Shown: one piece after another, positions 7,125 through 9,496 of the stretch
How the letters are laid out: each line of letters starts with the position of its first letter
How positions within the stretch are numbered: position 1 is the stretch's first letter
DNA from: Candidatus Sediminicultor secundus
GTDB taxonomy: Bacteria > Atribacterota > JS1 > SB-45 > 34-128
Assembly (NCBI GenBank): GCA_002849045.2
Contig: NCRO01000164.1
Span: forward strand, 1 to 9,496
Reading direction: 5' to 3'
Length of the DNA: 9,496 nucleotides
Position numbers and translations under genes: made by a program
Notes under the pieces: generated by a model
What the model saw: the letters and a program-made list of their open reading frames with translations, nothing else
What the model was told of the DNA's origin: nothing
Database searches by the model: none

Positions 7125-7478
7125 ATGAGACACAAGAAATTAAAAGGGAAATTAGGTCGGAGTGGTAGCCACAGAAGTTCTTTGTTGGCCAATTTATCTA
7201 TTTCACTCATAACTCATAAAAAGATTGAGACCACGTATACAAAAGCAAAAGAAGTTCGAAAGCATGTAGAAAAATTGGTAACTATAGCTAAAATTAATAA
7301 TTTGCAAGCTCAGAGAGAGGTGCAAAAAGTTATAAAAAATAAAAAAGCTTCTAAAGTTCTTTTTGAAGAAATTAGTCCAAGGTATTTGGAGAGAAATGGC
7401 GGTTACACACGAATTGTGAAAACGGGATTTCGCAAAGGTGACGCTGCACCTTTGGCTGTAATCGAATTTGTAGAATAA
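7125..7478 (+). CDS. rplQ: 50S ribosomal protein L17 (bL17)
   Basis: Large-subunit protein near the peptide exit region. It has 117 residues, typical of the short bacterial form. Signatures are MRHKKLKGKLGRSGSHRSSL at 1-20, LITHKKIETTYTKAKEVRKH at 28-47 and the C-terminal RNGGYTRIVKTGFRKGDAAP at 90-109 followed by LAVIEFVE. The start ATG 7125 is 1 nt after the rpoA stop and has its ribosome binding site inside rpoA. It is the last ribosomal gene of the cluster; a stem-loop with a T-rich tail begins 16 nt downstream. Confidence 0.98.
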   Translation: MRHKKLKGKLGRSGSHRSSLLANLSISLITHKKIETTYTKAKEVRKHVEKLVTIAKINNLQAQREVQKVIKNKKASKVLFEEISPRYLERNGGYTRIVKTGFRKGDAAPLAVIEFVE

Positions 7479-7493
7479 TTAGAGGATAAAAGA

Positions 7494-7560
7494 AAAAGGT
7501 TAAAAAGTTTTATATCAGAACTAATTATTTGATAGTTAGACTTTTTAACCTTTTGGTTTT
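7494..7560 (+). terminator. Probable intrinsic terminator of the spc/alpha unit
   Basis: AAAAGGTTAAAAAGT at 7494-7508 and ACTTTTTAACCTTTT at 7540-7554 form a perfect 15-bp stem, followed by GG and a T-run (7557-7561). The 31-nt loop can hold a small inner stem (AACTA at 7519-7523 with TAGTT at 7533-7537). The stem is AT-rich, so its stability is modest, and the T-tract is interrupted by GG. Its position right after the last ribosomal gene supports a terminator role. The A-rich left arm would allow some function on the opposite strand too. Confidence 0.65.
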
Positions 7561-7640
7561 TATAATATTGTATTTAATGAGTAAAATGCCTTTTGTGCTA
7601 TTTTAGTGGAGTAAAAAGACCGAAGTAATCCCAATGGACA

Positions 7641-7750
7641 GCTTAAAGCTAAAAGCGCAAAGCGTAAAACTATAGCTCAAAGCTAAAAGCTAAGAGAAAA
7701 GTTTTGGGTTTTAAATTATGGTTTTTCACTTTTAGCTTTAACTTTTTAGC
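7641..7750. repeat. AAAGCTAAAAGC direct and inverted repeats
   Basis: AAAGCTAAAAGC occurs at 7645-7656 and again exactly at 7679-7690, with related AAAGCG words between (7653-7665). CTTTTAGCTTTA at 7729-7740 is the exact reverse complement of 7644-7655, and CTTTTTAGCTTA follows at 7742-7753. The block can therefore fold with either left copy pairing to the right arm. It is built from one short word reused with small changes, the same style as the repeats in other spacers of this window. Confidence 0.7.
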
Positions 7751-7758
7751 TTAATATA

Positions 7759-7794
7759 GAGATTGCCACGCTCCCTACGGTCACTCACAATGAC
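7759..7794. repeat. 36-nt dispersed-repeat-like element
   Basis: GAGATTGCCACGCTCCCTAC at 7759-7778 followed by GGTCACTCACAATGAC at 7779-7794. From memory this resembles a family of short intergenic repeats ending in GTCATTG...GGCAATCTC on the other strand, seen in many unrelated bacterial genomes. Terminal ATTG (7762-7765) and CAAT (7788-7791) are complementary, giving a short imperfect palindrome. The element is clearly richer in G+C than its surroundings. That it is dispersed in this genome is inference from recall; only one copy lies in the window. Confidence 0.5.
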
Positions 7795-7824
7795 AAAAGG
7801 GTAAGCTTGTACGCTAAACACTAG

Positions 7825-7910
7825 AATACGAGATACGATTCACGAGATACAAGGTACTATTTTTCTGACTCCTGAATTCTGTTTTATTTACAAGATACGA
7901 ATCACGAGAT
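7825..7910. repeat. AGATACGA(T/A)TCACGAGAT direct repeat
   Basis: AGATACGATTCACGAGAT at 7831-7848 recurs as AGATACGAATCACGAGAT at 7893-7910 (17 of 18). The first copy is preceded by a further partial unit, ATACGAGATACGA, from 7826. The 44 nt between the copies carry CTGACTCCTGAATTCTG. Confidence 0.7.
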
Positions 7911-7949
7911 GCTAAAATATAGATTCTGTATTTATATCTTTACTTCTTT

Positions 7950-7979
7950 ACTATATACTAAATACTATATATACGAAAT
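7950..7979. repeat. ATATAC(T/G)AAATAC-type repeat next to ecfA1
   Basis: CTATATACTAAATAC at 7951-7965 matches CTATATACGAAATAC at 4294-4308 in the infA-rpmJ spacer at 14 of 15 positions, and a second unit (ATATACGAAAT) follows at 7969-7979. This is the same repeat family as the right arm of the long inverted repeat before rpmJ, here without a visible partner arm. Confidence 0.6.
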
Positions 7980-7986
7980 TATAAGT

Positions 7987-7991
7987 GGTGA
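7987..7991 (+). promoter_or_regulatory. Likely ecfA1 ribosome binding site
   Basis: GGTGA at 7987-7991 matches the 3' half of the extended Shine-Dalgarno sequence and lies 5 nt before TTG 7997. This favours the TTG as start over the GTG codons at 7985 and 7988, which have no such site upstream. Confidence 0.45.
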
Positions 7992-7996
7992 ACATT

Positions 7997-8827
7997 TTGA
8001 TTAAGATAAAAAATCTAAGTCACGTGTATAACTATCATAAAAAAGATCAAATTAAAGCTTTAGATTCTATTAATATAGAAATAAAAAACGGAGATTTTAT
8101 TTCTATTATAGGTTCTAATGGATCGGGAAAATCTACTTTGGCTAAGCATATGAATTGCTTGCTACTTCCCACTTTTGGAGATATTTGGGTAGATAAAATG
8201 AATACCAAAGACAAGAGTAAAACATGGGAAATAAGACGAAAAGTGGGTATGGTATTTCAAAATCCAGACAATCAAATTATAGCAACTACAGTAGAGGATG
8301 ATATAGCTTTTGGTTTAGAAAATATTGGGATAAAACCAAAGCTTATGAGAGAACGGGTTGATTGGGCCTTAGAAGTTGTAGAAATGGAAGAGTATAAAGA
8401 AAGTGAACCTCATTTACTTTCAGGTGGACAAAAACAAAGAGTTGCAATCGCTGGAGCAATTGCTCTACACTCTTCCTATTTGGTTTTAGATGAACCTACA
8501 GCAATGCTTGATCCCCGGGGTCGAAAAGAGGTTATAGATATTGTTAAAAAATTAAATCAAGAAGAGAATATTACCATAATTCATATTACTCACTTAATGG
8601 AGGAGGCAGCTGAGTTTAATCAGGTAATCGCTTTAGATAAAGGAAAAATTGTTCTAAGGGGAAAACCTGAGGAAGTATTTACCCATATAGAAGTTTTAAA
8701 GCAATTAAGATTAGATGTTCCTCAAATAACCGAACTCGCCCTAAGATTAAACAAAAAAGGAATAGACATATGTCCTCATATATTGAAAGTTGAGGATATG
8801 GTGGAAAGTTTATGTTTATACATATAG
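7997..8827 (+). CDS. ecfA1: ECF transporter ATPase EcfA1 (CbiO family)
   Basis: ATP-binding subunit of an energy-coupling factor transporter; with EcfA2 and EcfT it powers interchangeable vitamin or metal-binding S components in the membrane. From TTG 7997 it has 276 residues. Walker A is GSNGSGKST at 39-47, the Q-loop FQNPDNQ has Gln88, the ABC signature is LSGGQ at 141-145, Walker B is YLVLDEP at 161-167 with Glu166, the D-loop Asp is 172 and the switch His is 199. About 75 residues follow the switch, as in the family's C-terminal dimerisation extension. The pair of Asn-containing Q-loop motifs (NPDNQ here, YPENQ in the neighbour) is typical of EcfA proteins. GTG 7985 or 7988 would add up to four residues. 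The 3' end overlaps ecfA2 by 16 nt. Confidence 0.9.
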   Translation: MIKIKNLSHVYNYHKKDQIKALDSINIEIKNGDFISIIGSNGSGKSTLAKHMNCLLLPTFGDIWVDKMNTKDKSKTWEIRRKVGMVFQNPDNQIIATTVEDDIAFGLENIGIKPKLMRERVDWALEVVEMEEYKESEPHLLSGGQKQRVAIAGAIALHSSYLVLDEPTAMLDPRGRKEVIDIVKKLNQEENITIIHITHLMEEAAEFNQVIALDKGKIVLRGKPEEVFTHIEVLKQLRLDVPQITELALRLNKKGIDICPHILKVEDMVESLCLYI

Positions 8828-9496
8828 AAAATATGTGCTTTACCTATAGTTTAGGAATGCCCTTCGAAACAGAAGTATTAAAGGACATTAATTTAGAAAT
8901 TGATAAAGGTGAATTTGTTGGTTTGATCGGACATACTGGTTGTGGTAAAACAACTTTAATTCAGCATTTTAACGGTTTACTTACACCAACTTCTGGTAAA
9001 ATCTATGTAGAAGGAGTAGATTTAAACAAAAAAGGAGTAAATCTTAAACTAATAAGACAAAAAATAGGTTTGGTATTTCAGTATCCCGAGAATCAATTAT
9101 TTGAAGAAACAGTATATCAAGAAATAGCCTTTGGTCCCAAAAAATTAGGTTTGCCAGAAGAAAAAATTGAAAAAAGAGTCCGAGAAGCCTTAAAGATGGT
9201 CGACCTTGATTATAATTTCTACGTAGAACGTTCCCCTTTTTCTCTAAGCGGAGGAGAGATGCGTCGTGTCGCCTTAGCCAGTATCCTTTCTATCAGACCA
9301 AAAATGTTAATTTTAGATGAACCTACTGCTAATCTTGATCCGCAAGGTAGGGATAATATATTATCTGAGATAAAAAAAATACATTATAATTTCGGAATGA
9401 CTGTGGTATTAGTTTCACACAATATGGAAAAAGTTGCCGAGACAGTGAAGCGTCTTTTAGTAATGCATCGAGGAGAGATAATTATGGACGCTACTC
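8812..9496 (+). CDS. ecfA2: ECF transporter ATPase EcfA2, partial at 3' end
   Basis: Second ATPase of the ECF module, forming a heterodimer with EcfA1. ATG 8812 overlaps ecfA1 by 16 nt, with GGTGG at 8800-8804 as likely ribosome binding site. The first 228 codons are present; the family usually runs to about 280-290, so the C-terminal domain lies beyond the window. Walker A is GHTGCGKTT at 40-48, the Q-loop FQYPENQ has Gln90, the signature is LSGGE at 145-149, Walker B is MLILDEP at 165-171 with Glu170, the D-loop Asp is 176 and the switch His is 203. The P-loop Cys44 (commonly Ser) and signature Glu149 (commonly Gln) differ from EcfA1 but fit active ABC consensus. By synteny ecfT and truA would follow. 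Confidence 0.92.
   Translation, partial: MFIHIENMCFTYSLGMPFETEVLKDINLEIDKGEFVGLIGHTGCGKTTLIQHFNGLLTPTSGKIYVEGVDLNKKGVNLKLIRQKIGLVFQYPENQLFEETVYQEIAFGPKKLGLPEEKIEKRVREALKMVDLDYNFYVERSPFSLSGGEMRRVALASILSIRPKMLILDEPTANLDPQGRDNILSEIKKIHYNFGMTVVLVSHNMEKVAETVKRLLVMHRGEIIMDAT

Larger units (their letters stand above)
7562..7984. other. Gene-free mosaic spacer between rplQ and ecfA1
   Basis: No reading frame with coding character is seen on either strand. The stretch is occupied by successive repeat blocks (annotated separately): an AGCTAAAAGC family, a 36-nt dispersed-type element, an AGATACGA/CACGAGAT pair, and an ATATACGAAAT-type block next to ecfA1. Between the third block's copies lies CTGACTCCTGAATTCTG at 7865-7881, another word-like sequence. 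I see no clear sigma-70 promoter for ecfA1, although the region would have to contain one if the upstream stem-loop terminates efficiently. Confidence 0.6.

Noticed and set aside
7641..7910. CRISPR array
   Set aside because: Repeat units are 12-18 nt, degenerate, in both orientations and irregularly spaced; no constant repeat-spacer periodicity.

Overview
The window is an AT-rich (about one third G+C by eye) bacterial chromosome segment. It carries the distal part of the spc ribosomal protein operon, the alpha operon and the start of an ECF-transporter ATPase pair, all on the + strand. The order is rpsE, rplO, secY, adk, map, infA, rpmJ, rpsM, rpsK, rpsD, rpoA, rplQ, ecfA1, ecfA2 (cut by the window end). 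This order, including ecfA1-ecfA2 after rplQ, is the one known from Firmicutes and from several deep-branching or uncultured bacterial phyla. Adenylate kinase with a four-cysteine lid, zinc-ribbon S4 and zinc-type L36 are all metal-binding forms. The protein sequences diverge from textbook Firmicutes, and the spacers carry several families of short degenerate repeats. I infer an anaerobic, low-GC bacterium, possibly of an uncultured phylum (Atribacterota-like would fit), but the sequence alone does not prove that.

Region 8-2246 holds rpsE, rplO and secY packed with overlaps or zero spacing. rpmD (uL30), which usually lies between rpsE and rplO, is absent: the two genes overlap by 14 nt. After a 210-nt spacer, 2457-4152 holds adk, map and infA. 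A 185-nt spacer with a long inverted repeat precedes rpmJ, a 38-codon gene at 4338-4454, followed by rpsM and rpsK. A 201-nt repeat-rich spacer precedes rpsD, rpoA and rplQ (5483-7478). A strong stem-loop at 7494-7560 probably ends the ribosomal transcription unit. A 506-nt gene-free spacer (7479-7984) is a mosaic of at least four repeat families. Then come ecfA1 and ecfA2.

Together the genes make parts of both ribosomal subunits (S5, S13, S11, S4; L15, L36, L17), the RNA polymerase alpha subunit, initiation factor IF-1, the protein-export channel SecY, the N-terminal methionine-removing enzyme and adenylate kinase: a growth-rate-coupled housekeeping set. EcfA1 and EcfA2 would energise vitamin or metal uptake with an EcfT expected just beyond the window.

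The genes are ordinary. The unusual material is in the four long spacers (after secY, infA, rpsK and rplQ). They share short word-like repeats in both orientations, while every other junction is 67 nt or less. No CRISPR array, tRNA, rRNA, insertion sequence or phage gene is visible.
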